Below are positions 25,311-34,236 of a stretch of DNA of 64,000 nt, piece after piece (position 1 is the first letter of the stretch; the number at the start of each line of letters is the position of its first letter). This DNA comes from an uncultured Granulosicoccus sp. (lineage in GTDB: Bacteria > Pseudomonadota > Gammaproteobacteria > Granulosicoccales > Granulosicoccaceae): NCBI GenBank assembly GCA_947492525.1, contig CANLNQ010000006.1, positions 1 to 64,000 on the forward strand. The letters are read 5' to 3'. The position numbers and the translations under genes are program-made. The notes beneath the pieces are model-generated. The model did not search any database. It had not been told where the DNA came from and worked only from the letters and a program-made list of their open reading frames with translations.

Positions 25311-26294
25311 TCAGGTGGACTGCACATTGCTGCCAAAGTACATGAATTCCTGATTCATATCGGCAAGTTCCGCCGAAGCCAGGGATAGAGTAGGGCTATC
25401 CAGCAACTGAAAGCTCTTTTGAGACTTCACCCATTCATCTGCCGACTGCAGTGTAGACAGGGTATAGGTTGTGGACTCATTCAGATAGTGAGTCGGGATG
25501 ACGACCTTCGGCTTCAATCGGTCAACAATGGCATTGCCCTGTTCGTAGGAGAGTATGTGTTCAGAACCATCGACCGGTAAGGTGAGTACATCGATCTTGC
25601 CGATAGCCTGCCAGAACGCCTCTCCCGGGTCAGGTCGGTTGTCACCCCAGATGAGCGTGCGTATACCACCGGTTTCGATGACGTAAACCACCATGTCCAT
25701 GTGGCCGACGTTGTCGGGAGGGCAGCCTTCAACACCGAATTCCTTCAGAGCATCGGTCCATTGATACCAGCCTGGTGCGATGCAGGCATGTTTGTCGGCG
25801 AAGCCGGTGATCTTGATGTCGGCAAATTCGAAATTGCCCACCATACGGTCAAGTACCATGGTGGATTGCGGCCTGTCGATGGCGTCATGATCGAAATGCG
25901 TATGGGTAGATAAGGTGATGTCCACCAGTGTTTCCGGGAACTTGGATTTGAACCACAGGCCCCAGGCCCCGGAGGGGTCGTCTCGCCAGGGGTCTACGAT
26001 CAGGGTGGCACCGCTCGGCGCCGTGATCTTCAGAGCGCAGTGACCATAATAGTCCAGCGTGACTTCACCGCTCGGAAAGTCACTGCTTGCCTGCAGTTCG
26101 AGCACATGGTTGTTGTTGCCTGGCTGAGTCCAGTCGGTGGACTGTGCACGTGCTCTGCTTGAACCCAGTGACAGAGTTGCGGCGGAGACACCTGCGGCAC
26201 CTGCCGCCATGAAGAAGGAGCGCCGAGACAGATCAGGGGCCAGTGAATCTACTTGCCCATTGAGCCTTACAGGTTTGAGATCGAGTTTTTTCAT
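25311..26294 (-). CDS. Tat-exported metallo-beta-lactamase-fold hydrolase
   Basis: This 327-residue protein has a Tat signal (SRRSFFMAAGAAGVSAATLSL, cut near RARAQ). The metallo-beta-lactamase fold follows: DYYGHCALKI, the metal motif THTHFDHD, and a later IPTHYLNES histidine. It resembles UlaG/RomA-type hydrolases more than beta-lactamases. Export by the Tat path suggests the metal centre is loaded in the cytoplasm. ATG 26294 is favoured, with AAGGGA upstream; an upstream start at 26330 adds 12 residues. It lies downstream of the GAF-LuxR regulator in the same direction. Confidence 0.85.
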   Translation of the reverse strand: MKKLDLKPVRLNGQVDSLAPDLSRRSFFMAAGAAGVSAATLSLGSSRARAQSTDWTQPGNNNHVLELQASSDFPSGEVTLDYYGHCALKITAPSGATLIVDPWRDDPSGAWGLWFKSKFPETLVDITLSTHTHFDHDAIDRPQSTMVLDRMVGNFEFADIKITGFADKHACIAPGWYQWTDALKEFGVEGCPPDNVGHMDMVVYVIETGGIRTLIWGDNRPDPGEAFWQAIGKIDVLTLPVDGSEHILSYEQGNAIVDRLKPKVVIPTHYLNESTTYTLSTLQSADEWVKSQKSFQLLDSPTLSLASAELADMNQEFMYFGSNVQST

Positions 26295-26406
26295 CGTGGG
26301 GTATCCCTTGGGTAGTGGGTGAATGAACACTACTGTTCGAGACTATCACCGCTGATGAAAGTCACTCCCATGGGGATGACCCTAGCTGAGTAGGGGGAAT
26401 TTCCCC

Positions 26407-27378
26407 CTATTCCTGTAGTGACTTGAGGTGGCTTTGCAGGCTGACCGTGCGTTTCTCGAGCCCGAGTTTTCGCCTTATATTGGTGCGATGATAGTCGATG
26501 GTACTGGTCTCTCGAAACATGACCCGAGCAATATCCTTGGTGGATTTCCCTTGAAGGATGAGTTGGGCAATCTCGGTTTCCTTGGGGGTGAGTGATTCGA
26601 GCATCAAGGTAGATGACGCTGCAAATTGACTGCTGATGCAAGAGAGGCTGGACTCCAGCAATTCGAGATAGACGGCATATTCAGGGGCAACAGCGCCCTC
26701 AGCGCTCAGCGTCTCGACATGAGGTTTGACCAGTGCGTTGAGTTGCCGGACGATGTCGGCTTCGAATTCAGAGCGGGACGATGCCATTCGTTCTACCATG
26801 ACCTGCAGCGATATATTGACACGCTCAAGTTCTTCGGTGCGGCTGGCTACCGTCTCTTCCAGACCAGACATCAGTTCTCTCAACTCGAGTTCTGCCTGTT
26901 CGCGTCGGCAAACTTCCGAGAGCAACGCAAGATCCGATTCAATGAGCCCACGGAATTCCAGCAACAGATCCCGGCAATTCAGAGCCTGCTGATTGGTGGA
27001 GCGGTCAAGCACACAAAGCGTTCCGAGGAGCGCGCCATCTGGCCATCTCAAGGGGTATCCCATATAGAATGACATGTCGTGTTTCAGGTCGACGTTGTCG
27101 TTCCAGAGCGGATCACAGTGAGCATCTTCAACAATCAGTTCATCGTCGCCTACGATCACGCCCTGGCAATACAGCTTCGGGCCTAGCTCGAATGTCTGAT
27201 CCACTGCGTAAGGGTTATCCTTGCCGGCGGATTTCAGCAGGACGGCATGCTGTGGCGCGTCGGTCTTCATGATCAGGCCAGCGGGCACATCAGCCATTCT
27301 GGAGGCCAGATCGATGACGCGTTGCCACTTCGCGAGTATGTCCGCCGGAATCTCTGGTTTGCCGGTACTCATTGGCAT
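26407..27378 (-). CDS. GAF-domain LuxR-type transcriptional regulator
   Basis: This is a 323-residue protein. Residues 15-160 form a GAF sensor domain (GYPLRWPDGALLGTLCVLD is the typical final strand). A coiled-coil of about 165-215 (ELELRELMSGLEETVASRTEEL) resembles linkers from histidine kinases. A C-terminal LuxR/FixJ-type HTH at about 260-323 has LTPKETEIAQLILQGKSTKDIA and DYHRTNIRRKLGL. It probably senses a small ligand or redox state in the cytosol. The metallo-hydrolase gene 112 bp downstream is the obvious candidate target. Confidence 0.85.
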   Translation of the reverse strand: MPMSTGKPEIPADILAKWQRVIDLASRMADVPAGLIMKTDAPQHAVLLKSAGKDNPYAVDQTFELGPKLYCQGVIVGDDELIVEDAHCDPLWNDNVDLKHDMSFYMGYPLRWPDGALLGTLCVLDRSTNQQALNCRDLLLEFRGLIESDLALLSEVCRREQAELELRELMSGLEETVASRTEELERVNISLQVMVERMASSRSEFEADIVRQLNALVKPHVETLSAEGAVAPEYAVYLELLESSLSCISSQFAASSTLMLESLTPKETEIAQLILQGKSTKDIARVMFRETSTIDYHRTNIRRKLGLEKRTVSLQSHLKSLQE

Positions 27379-27527
27379 TGTCTCTTTCTACTGTTCGGAA
27401 CTGTGTGGTCGCCGCACAGCCTGGGAAGCTGAATGGCAACCTCGAACTACCTTACCCAAGTGAGTGCTGAATTGCTCGCCGGTTTGCTGACAGCCTGAAG
27501 ATCAGCCGTGTGTCGTTGGCTGACTGT

Positions 27528-28793
27528 TCACGAGCTCTTCATCCAGACCAATCGCTGTTCCAGATACTGCAGTTCCTTCTTGTTGTGGGTCACGTGAATG
27601 GCAGCCTGCAGCCTGTCCAAGGCTCCAGGCCTGTCGCCTGCGCGAAAGCGAATATCCGATTCGGCCAGAAGGAAGGGCTGGTAGTGGCGCAGTGCCGTCT
27701 CGTTGGACAATTCTCGAATGTGCTCCAAAGCCTGCGATGGCGAACTCGCATGAGAGATTGCCATGATCTGATTGACACGAACGACTGGGGAAGGCTGCAT
27801 GGCATACAGCAGTTCATACAAGGCCACAATCTGTGGCCAGTCGGTGTTCTGCCAGGTGCTCGCCTCGGCATGCAAGGCGCTGATAGCCGCTTGCAATTGA
27901 AACGGGCCCAGCTGTTGGCGCTTCAACGCCGCTTTCACCAAACGCGTGCCCTCTTCGATCTTTGCCCGGTCCCATCGCCTGCGCTGCTGGTGTTCAAGTG
28001 TGACCAGGTTTCCCTTGTCATCTGAGCGAGCGTCACGGCGAGAGTCGTGCAGCAGCATCAGCGCTAGCAGGCCTGAAATCTCGGCGTTGTCCGGTAACAG
28101 GCCAAGTAGAATTCGGCCTAGTCTGATGGCTTCATCCGAGAGTGCCGTACGCGTCAGAACGTGTCCGGAGTGCGGAGAGTAGCCCTCGTTGAAGATGAAA
28201 TACACTACCGATAGCACGCCACCGAGACGTTCGGCAATCTTCTCTCTGGATGGTAGTTCGTATGAGATTCCCGCGGCGCTGATCTTGTGTCTGGCTCGTG
28301 CCAGGCGTTGAGCCATGGTGGCTGGCTTGTCTAGAAAGGCTCTGGCTATTTCGTCAGTGCTCAAACCTCCCAATGTGCGAAGTGTCAATGCGACGCGTGT
28401 CTTGTACTCGAGGGCAGGGTGACAGCAGGTGAACATCATTTCGAGTCGCTTGTCGGGAATTACCGTTGACTCATCAGCTTCAAGCTGTTCGATGATGGCT
28501 GCCTGCTGCACATCGAGTGAATACGTCAGCATGGGTTGCAAGCGGGAGAATCGTTGCGCACGCCGCAGCTGATCAATGGCCTTGCGTCGGGCAGTCTGAA
28601 TAAGCCAGGCGGCAGGTTCATCAGGCAGTCCGTGCTTTTGCCAGTGATGCAAGGCGGCGACCACCGCATCCTGCAACGCATCTTCTGCCAGCTGCAGATT
28701 ACCGGCACTCCTGACGAGTGCCGACAGAATGCGCCCCCATTCCTCCCGCACCAGCTGGTTTATGGCTTGTTCCAATTGGAACGGGGGCAGCAT
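27528..28793 (-). CDS. ECF RNA polymerase sigma factor of the ECF42-like group (C-terminal TPR extension)
   Basis: This 421-residue sigma factor has region 2 near residues 10-80 (AEDALQDAVVAALHHW, WLIQTARRKAIDQLRR) and region 4 near 120-175 (LRTLGGLSTDEIARAFLDKPATMAQRLARAR). An alpha-helical TPR-like C-terminus of about 240 residues includes YFIFNEGYS. Such long ECF factors pair with DGPF (YCII-like) proteins rather than with anti-sigma factors, and a DGPF gene lies just upstream in the same direction (48 bp). No anti-sigma factor is present. The inducing signal for this group is not established. Confidence 0.9.
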   Translation of the reverse strand: MLPPFQLEQAINQLVREEWGRILSALVRSAGNLQLAEDALQDAVVAALHHWQKHGLPDEPAAWLIQTARRKAIDQLRRAQRFSRLQPMLTYSLDVQQAAIIEQLEADESTVIPDKRLEMMFTCCHPALEYKTRVALTLRTLGGLSTDEIARAFLDKPATMAQRLARARHKISAAGISYELPSREKIAERLGGVLSVVYFIFNEGYSPHSGHVLTRTALSDEAIRLGRILLGLLPDNAEISGLLALMLLHDSRRDARSDDKGNLVTLEHQQRRRWDRAKIEEGTRLVKAALKRQQLGPFQLQAAISALHAEASTWQNTDWPQIVALYELLYAMQPSPVVRVNQIMAISHASSPSQALEHIRELSNETALRHYQPFLLAESDIRFRAGDRPGALDRLQAAIHVTHNKKELQYLEQRLVWMKSS

Positions 28794-28841
28794 GTGTCGA
28801 TCTTGATCGATTGTTGTGCAAACGGCTGGCTGGCCGTTGCT

Positions 28842-29195
28842 CTAGTGATCAAATACCATCAGGGGACGTACTTCAACCCGGCCATGTTCGGCTGTCGGAA
28901 TCTTTTCCGCATAGTCCAGTGCTTCATCCAGGTCCTTGCACTCGAGAAGGTAGTAGCCACCCAGTTGCTCCTTTGTTTCGGCGAAGGGACCGTCGGTAAT
29001 CTCTACCTTGCCGCTTTCGCGCGTGACGGTTGTCGCCGTACTCACCGGCTGAAGTGCGTCGCCTGCGCGCATGACGCCCTTTTCCACGCACATCTGCGAG
29101 AACGCCTGGTATGCCTGTATGTACTTGCCGAATGCCTCCGTGCCGGGCTGTGGTTCACGTCCTTCCTCGGAATAGATCAACAACATGTATTGCAT
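28842..29195 (-). CDS. DGPF / YCII-like domain protein, partner of the ECF sigma factor
   Basis: This 117-residue protein of the YCII superfamily has the signature ITDGPFAETKEQLGGYYLLE. The start MQYMLLIYSEEG is typical, and ATG 29195 has GGAGAC upstream. Proteins of this group are co-encoded with ECF42 sigma factors and are thought to be their regulators or targets. It precedes the sigma gene on one transcript. Confidence 0.93.
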   Translation of the reverse strand: MQYMLLIYSEEGREPQPGTEAFGKYIQAYQAFSQMCVEKGVMRAGDALQPVSTATTVTRESGKVEITDGPFAETKEQLGGYYLLECKDLDEALDYAEKIPTAEHGRVEVRPLMVFDH

Positions 29196-30050
29196 GATTC
29201 TGTCTCCAGTTTTCACCCGGTGGGTATGTGTCAGGGTTTCCAGTACCTGGTATTTCCGGGCACTGTACCTACTGGACGAACGAAGGGCCAGACAATCGAC
29301 ATGCTGGAGAATGAATTTTCTATCTGATTTTCTTTGAGGCGGCTGTCTTGCCGGACTCACGCCGGCTTAAGGTTCGATTCCAGCAGCTGAGGAAATAGTG
29401 CATGCAATCGGCAGACAGTGTTCACGATAGGACACATGATGCTGTTCACTTTCAGCATCGTCGATGGTATTGCAAGCACGTTACCTTCATGGTCAGCGAG
29501 AAAGCAAGTGCGAATCATATGAGGCGCATGTCTGACTGAGACCGATCTTTTGAAAGGGGGAGTCTCACGTGGCGATACACCATCGCATTACCGTTCGACG
29601 ATATCACCGCATACCCGCATACCCGTGCGCAAATGGGTGTGATGGCCGCTGCAATTGCTGCAGTCCAGCGTTGATATTTGTCGACGTGGTTTGTAAATGG
29701 TGCATGAGTGGCACCACAACTTTCGCCCGTTGGTATAACTATCAGTGAGGTCAACGTGTCGGTTGGACTTGAGGCGGTTGTCAGGAATTACCGCAGCGAT
29801 TGTTATTCTTACCCGGAATGGTTACAGACCGTGTGGGATGATTTCAATCAAGGATGAGTACCGGCACAAGAAATCGGGACAGGTCGGAGAACGTGACGCC
29901 ACCATGGATACGGATCGGTAGACGCGGTAGACGCGGATTATCGAACGGTCGGTAGCGGTCTCTCCGGCCAGCCCGAATAATTGATCATTTCTCTCGTGTG
30001 GCCCTGTCGTCATTGCCACCGATGCGCCGTGTGTCGCTGCGAATCGTGAT
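29196..30050. other. Long intergenic region without a supported gene
   Basis: About 850 bp upstream of the DGPF gene. Only short frames without ribosome sites or recognisable sequence are present. A small duplicated GGTAGACGC (about 29917-29935) and a CGCATACC repeat (near 29610-29622) are the only repeats seen. It may contain degraded sequence. Confidence 0.5.
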
Positions 30051-30051
30051 G

Positions 30052-30088
30052 AAAAAGTCCCTCCAGAGCATGACTCGGGGAGGGACCC
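30052..30088 (-). terminator. Rho-independent terminator of the lipoprotein gene
   Basis: Read on the minus strand, GTCCCTCC pairs with GGAGGGAC across a 14-nt loop and is followed directly by TTTTT. It lies about 55 bp beyond the lipoprotein stop codon. Confidence 0.8.
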
Positions 30089-30140
30089 GTTCCCATCAAT
30101 ACACTCAGCACACCCGCCGATGACGAGTGAGCGATTTCAC

Positions 30141-31019
30141 TTACTGACGTGTGAGCAGGGCCGTGAAGTTGTTGGCGTCGCCTTCCTCGCCGTAACCATT
30201 CAGCACCAGTTGGTCGCTGGTACGGTTGAAGAAGAGTACACCCTCGCGGTCGAAGTCATTCCAGTTGTACTCGATCGTCAGGTACAGAGCAGAGTCTGAA
30301 GCGGTGCTGACAGAACCGGTCAGAGGCACGCCATCGGCATTATCGGGAATACTGCCATTGGCGTAATCGGTGAATCCGCTGACCGCGCCATCTGCTGCAA
30401 TAGTCATTGAAAGAACCAGGTTGTCGTCTGCACTGAAAGAGGTGCGTGCAACCCAGGTACCGGCAATGTCCGCCACGCTGATGGCACTGACATCATCGCT
30501 ACCGGCGAAGGTCAGCGAAAAGCTGCCGGCATCACCCGTGTTGTCCAGTTGCTGTCCATCGTTGGTGACCGTGAGGTTGTAGGTCACGGAATCGGCTCCG
30601 GCGTCGAACGATGTGATACCCGAAGGTACATCACCGACCAGTGTGAAGGAATCGCCATGCGCCGGGTTATCGCTGTCACGATGGATGAATCGATCTGCTG
30701 CACCACCGACACTGCCGAAGGCCGCCTCGTAGATGCCACTACCGGCGCTATAGCTGTAGATATCGTTGTCCGGCTCGATCACGACTACCGCTTCGCCAAA
30801 TCCATTGTTGCCGAACCACACGCCAGAGGTGCCGCCGTCCAGGTTACCACCTGTGTCGCCACCGGTATCAGATCCGGTGTCTCCGGTATCACCACCGGTG
30901 TCACCGGTATCAGCTCCAGTATCGCCTCCGGTGGTTCCACCATCGTCGGAGTCATCACTGCTTGAACAGGCCGTCAGACTGGCGATCAGCAGCAGCGGCA
31001 GGAGGGTTCTTGCTTTCAT
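30141..31019 (-). CDS. Lipoprotein with Gly-Asp-Thr-rich linker and beta-sandwich-like domain
   Basis: This 292-residue protein has a lipoprotein signal (MKARTLLPLLLIASLTAC, Cys18). A linker at residues 19-65 is built from repeated GDTG-type units. A globular region follows, rich in beta structure and Gly, Asn and Asp (SGVWFGNNGFGEAVVVIEPD, GTWVARTSFSADDNLVLSM). The linker would hold the domain away from the outer membrane. I do not recognise the domain. The gene is monocistronic with its own terminator. The linker-coding DNA (about 30846-30960) is repetitive and may vary in length. Confidence 0.85.
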   Translation of the reverse strand: MKARTLLPLLLIASLTACSSSDDSDDGGTTGGDTGADTGDTGGDTGDTGSDTGGDTGGNLDGGTSGVWFGNNGFGEAVVVIEPDNDIYSYSAGSGIYEAAFGSVGGAADRFIHRDSDNPAHGDSFTLVGDVPSGITSFDAGADSVTYNLTVTNDGQQLDNTGDAGSFSLTFAGSDDVSAISVADIAGTWVARTSFSADDNLVLSMTIAADGAVSGFTDYANGSIPDNADGVPLTGSVSTASDSALYLTIEYNWNDFDREGVLFFNRTSDQLVLNGYGEEGDANNFTALLTRQ

Positions 31020-31278
31020 ATCAGGCTTCCATTATCTGTCGAAACGACCGGCCAATCGTACCCCATTCAGGACCCTGTCTCATAGAGTCGTTCAACAATC
31101 GGAGCGTCATTTCTGGTCTGATGACATGCACATGTCATTTTCACGGTTTTCCACTCATTCATCGGTCTGGGAGCCTGTTCAGCGAGTAGTTGGTCTGGTA
31201 AGCAAAATCGTGCATATACCGCAGTATTCCCGATCGAACTTCGTGGGGTAATGAGACGTTGTTCACACTGCCGCTCTC

Positions 31279-32382
31279 TCAGGCCCAGAATCGCTCCTCC
31301 ACCAGAGCCTCACGCTCCCCGGCAGGTGTGTGGACAGTCAGTCGCGTGCCGGGATCCCAGTGCGTCATCATGACCATTCCGATGCAGACGTTGGTCTTGA
31401 AGTCCGGCGACCAGGCCGCTGAGGAAACGCGCCCCACGGTCTGTTTTCCCGCGCGTATCGGCCAGTGGCGGTCACAAGGCGGGACCGGTTCACCGGCGAT
31501 GCTCAGCGCTCGAATCTGGCGAACCGGTCCTTCCTTGACCACACGCAGCAGGGCGTCGCGACCGATGCATCCGATCGCCGTCTCCACGTTGCAAAAGCGG
31601 CCAAGCCCGCATTCGTGCGGTGTGTTGTCGTCCGTCATGTCATTGCCATAGGACAGTAGCCCGCCTTCGATTCGCTCGATGAGGTTCGGGCACCCTGCGT
31701 GCACATCCATCGCTCGACCCGCCTCCATGAGCGTGTTCCACAAGGGCATGCATCGCTCCGAGCCTTCGACATAGATTTCGAATCCACCCTGTTTGGAATA
31801 GCCCGAGCGTGCTATCAGGAGATTACGCCCCTGGAACTCGAATATCGCGAAACGAAAGAAGCGTATGGCGCGAATGCCGTCGCCAAAGACACTGACCAGG
31901 AGGTCCTCCGCACGCGGTCCCTGCACGGCCAGTGGCGAGACGTCCGGCTCGTCGACAAGCACATCGTGGCGATAGCCATTGGCAATGCCCTTGACCCAGT
32001 ACAACAGGTCGCTGTCAGCGATTGAAATCCACCAATGATCCTCTGCCAGCTTGACCACGACCGGGTCGTTCAACATACCACCCGTTTCATCCACTACGGG
32101 CATGTAACCGCATTGACCCGGGAGCATGCCACGCAGATCTCTAGGGGTCAGGAGTTGCACGAGTCTCTGGGCGTCCGGCCCGCGAATCTCGACCTGACGC
32201 TCGCAAGAGACATCCCAGAGCTGTACGGCAGATTTGAGGTGGTGATAGTCCTCCTCCACAGAGCGAAATACGGTGGGCAACAACATGTGGTTGTAGACCG
32301 TATAGGCCTTGACGCCGGCAGCCTCCACGCCCTCACTGAATGGGGTACGGCGTAACCGACGAGACAGTGACAACATACTCAT
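31279..32382 (-). CDS. dmdA: Dimethylsulfoniopropionate demethylase-like aminomethyltransferase (DmdA)
   Basis: This 367-residue single-domain GcvT-fold protein matches what I recall of DmdA in length and opening, RRLRRTPFSEGVEAAGVKAY, followed by TVYNHMLLPTVFRSVEEDYHHL. Other matching segments are PRDLRGMLPGQCGY, DETGGMLNDPV, IARSGYSKQGGFEIYVEG and IERIEGGLLSYGNDMT. DmdA transfers a methyl group from the osmolyte DMSP to tetrahydrofolate, giving methylmercaptopropionate. DmdA is hard to separate from other GcvT-like demethylases without a tree, so the substrate is probable, not proven. The gene stands alone here; DmdB, DmdC and DmdD are not in the window. The FAD-GcvT protein 4 kb away would feed the same folate pool. 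Confidence 0.75.
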   Translation of the reverse strand: MSMLSLSRRLRRTPFSEGVEAAGVKAYTVYNHMLLPTVFRSVEEDYHHLKSAVQLWDVSCERQVEIRGPDAQRLVQLLTPRDLRGMLPGQCGYMPVVDETGGMLNDPVVVKLAEDHWWISIADSDLLYWVKGIANGYRHDVLVDEPDVSPLAVQGPRAEDLLVSVFGDGIRAIRFFRFAIFEFQGRNLLIARSGYSKQGGFEIYVEGSERCMPLWNTLMEAGRAMDVHAGCPNLIERIEGGLLSYGNDMTDDNTPHECGLGRFCNVETAIGCIGRDALLRVVKEGPVRQIRALSIAGEPVPPCDRHWPIRAGKQTVGRVSSAAWSPDFKTNVCIGMVMMTHWDPGTRLTVHTPAGEREALVEERFWA

Positions 32383-32663
32383 TTGCTACGACTCCGTGGT
32401 TCGGTAGTGCACGCTTCTGGTGTGCCCCATTCTAGTGATGTGTGATCGCGGATGTCACTATCGTTGCGGTGTTTTACTTGTCTGAAAGCGAACTGTTCTG
32501 TCGTTCGATTGGCGTATTGGGTAGGCAGCACAGAATCCCTGCATGGGGTCGGAGAGTGCATTCGAATCCCGAAAACTTGCTGGTGCTAAGTTTCCGCTAA
32601 TTCTCGTTCCCTAGACTGGTCCCGACTGCACAAAGGCAGTGTCACAAGAACAGGAAATAATTC

Positions 32664-33164
32664 ATGAACCGAACTACAGGACGCACAATCGCCGCGGGTA
32701 CGGGTATCGCCTCACTGGCATTGCTGGTCGCCATGGCGCAGGCTGATTCACTCAACCGAATGCAGGTCCAGAATCTGGCCGTGGGCATCGATGATGCGAC
32801 GGCCATTGCGCTGACATCGGTCGCTGGCGACATCATCGAAGCCGAGCTGGAAATCGAGAGCAAGCGACCTGTCTGGGAGATAGACATCGTTGATGAATCA
32901 AACGGTGTGGTCAGCCTCGAGATAGATGGTGAGTCCGGTGACATCCTCAGTTCCGAACGCTCTGATGATACGGCTCTTGTCATGGCTGATCAGATGAAGA
33001 TCGACAGGGCCATCGAGCTGGTCAGGGCCATGGAGAACGGTGATATTACAGCCATGGAGATGGACGAGACCAATGGCGACATGGTTTGGGAAGTTGAAGC
33101 CGTTCTGGCCGATGGCACAGCTTCGACATTCCGCGTCGATGCGCAGACCGGTGAGCTTCTGTAG
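32664..33164 (+). CDS. PepSY-domain periplasmic protein
   Basis: This 166-residue protein has a signal peptide (MNRTTGRTIAAGTGIASLALLVAMAQA) and two PepSY units. The first is near 42-95 (DDATAIALTSVAGDIIEAELE ... VSLEIDGESGDIL) and the second near 108-166 (RAIELVRAMENGDITAMEMD ... FRVDAQTGELL). PepSY domains commonly inhibit or modulate proteases and accompany two-component systems. It is the first gene of an operon with a small membrane protein, a response regulator and a sensor kinase, so a role in signal input is likely. Confidence 0.85.
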   Translation: MNRTTGRTIAAGTGIASLALLVAMAQADSLNRMQVQNLAVGIDDATAIALTSVAGDIIEAELEIESKRPVWEIDIVDESNGVVSLEIDGESGDILSSERSDDTALVMADQMKIDRAIELVRAMENGDITAMEMDETNGDMVWEVEAVLADGTASTFRVDAQTGELL

Positions 33165-33260
33165 TTCGTGGCTGGACACTGCAACTCTGCGGACAAGCTC
33201 ACGGTCCATGAGCTCGCCCCATTCAATACGTAACAACAACTCAATAAGGAGCAACAAGAC

Positions 33261-33551
33261 ATGATCAACAGCACTCACACTATCCGAATCGACGGCAATG
33301 ACATCAACCCGGACGATGTCATCAACTCTTTCAGGAATGAAGAGGCCGATACATTCACACGTTGGGTCGTTCGGCCTCTGGTATTACTGGCTGCCATCGG
33401 CATGGGAGCCGCGATGATGATCGCCAGTTTCTTTCTTTTCATGCTCTCGCTCGCCGTGTTGCCACTGCTGGCTGTGTCAGCCTGGGCATTCAAGCGCAAG
33501 CTTGAAAAGGATCTGGCTCGAGCCGATGAATCGTCTACCGCACAAGTCTGA
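33261..33551 (+). CDS. Small membrane protein of the PepSY / two-component operon
   Basis: This 96-residue protein has a polar N-terminus (HTIRIDGNDINPDDVINSF), one long or two short hydrophobic helices at about 37-75, and a basic-acidic tail. AAGGAG lies upstream of ATG 33261. Its family is not recognised. Its place between the PepSY protein and the response regulator suggests a membrane accessory of that system. Confidence 0.75.
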   Translation: MINSTHTIRIDGNDINPDDVINSFRNEEADTFTRWVVRPLVLLAAIGMGAAMMIASFFLFMLSLAVLPLLAVSAWAFKRKLEKDLARADESSTAQV

Positions 33552-33573
33552 TGCATCGCGTATCATCCACGGC

Positions 33574-34236
33574 ATGCGAATTCTGTTGGTGGAAGATGAT
33601 CCGCAAATCGGCTCAGCCATAGCCAGTGCGCTCGATGATGCGGGTATGGCGGCTGATTGGGTCGAGGACGGGGAGGCCGCACTGGCGAGCCTGGACGCCG
33701 GTGCCTTCGAGCTGGTCCTGCTCGACATCGGCTTGCCAAAAAGAGATGGCCTGAGCGTACTCAGGCAGATTCGGCAGCAACAGAACAGTGTCCCGGTCAT
33801 CATCATCACGGCCCGGGACGCGGTCGAGGATCGCATTGCGGGACTGGATCTGGGGGCCGATGACTATCTGGTGAAGCCGTTTTCGGTGGGCGAACTGATG
33901 GCTCGTCTGCGGGCAGTTGCGCGCCGTCATGGCGGCAACGCACAACCACTGCTGTCGAACGGTGACATCACACTGAATCCCGCTGACAAGAGCGCCTCAT
34001 ATCTGAATACCGAACTGGTATTGACCGGCAAGGAGTACCGCCTGCTGCATGCATTGCTGCTGACACCAGGGCGGCTGTTTTCCCGGGAAGAACTCGAAGA
34101 GAAGGTCTACAACTGGGAGGAAGAGGTCAGTAGTAACGCCATCGAGTTTCTCATTCACGGCCTGCGCCGCAAGACCGACAAAAGTGCCATCAAGAATGTG
34201 CGCGGACTGGGGTGGATGGTGCCGAAGAATGACTGA
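33574..34236 (+). CDS. OmpR/PhoP-type response regulator
   Basis: This 220-residue protein has a receiver domain with acidic pocket Asp8-Asp9, phosphoacceptor Asp51 (LLDIGLP) and Lys101 (VKPF), followed by a winged-helix DNA-binding domain (TGKEYRLLHALLLTPGRLFSREELEEKVY). The C-terminus overlaps the sensor kinase start by 8 bp. The QseB/PmrA-like sequence (VEDRIAGLDLGADDYLVKPF) is common among gammaproteobacterial envelope-stress regulators. ATG 33574 is chosen because it begins the receiver strand MRILLVEDD. Confidence 0.95.
   Translation: MRILLVEDDPQIGSAIASALDDAGMAADWVEDGEAALASLDAGAFELVLLDIGLPKRDGLSVLRQIRQQQNSVPVIIITARDAVEDRIAGLDLGADDYLVKPFSVGELMARLRAVARRHGGNAQPLLSNGDITLNPADKSASYLNTELVLTGKEYRLLHALLLTPGRLFSREELEEKVYNWEEEVSSNAIEFLIHGLRRKTDKSAIKNVRGLGWMVPKND

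Noticed and set aside
29370-29392. GGTTCGATTCC, resembling the T-loop of a tRNA
   Set aside because: Flanking bases do not form a T-stem and no cloverleaf could be built around it.
29515-30019. Two short minus-strand open frames in the long intergenic region
   Set aside because: Neither has a ribosome site or similarity; Arg/Ser-rich composition typical of chance frames.
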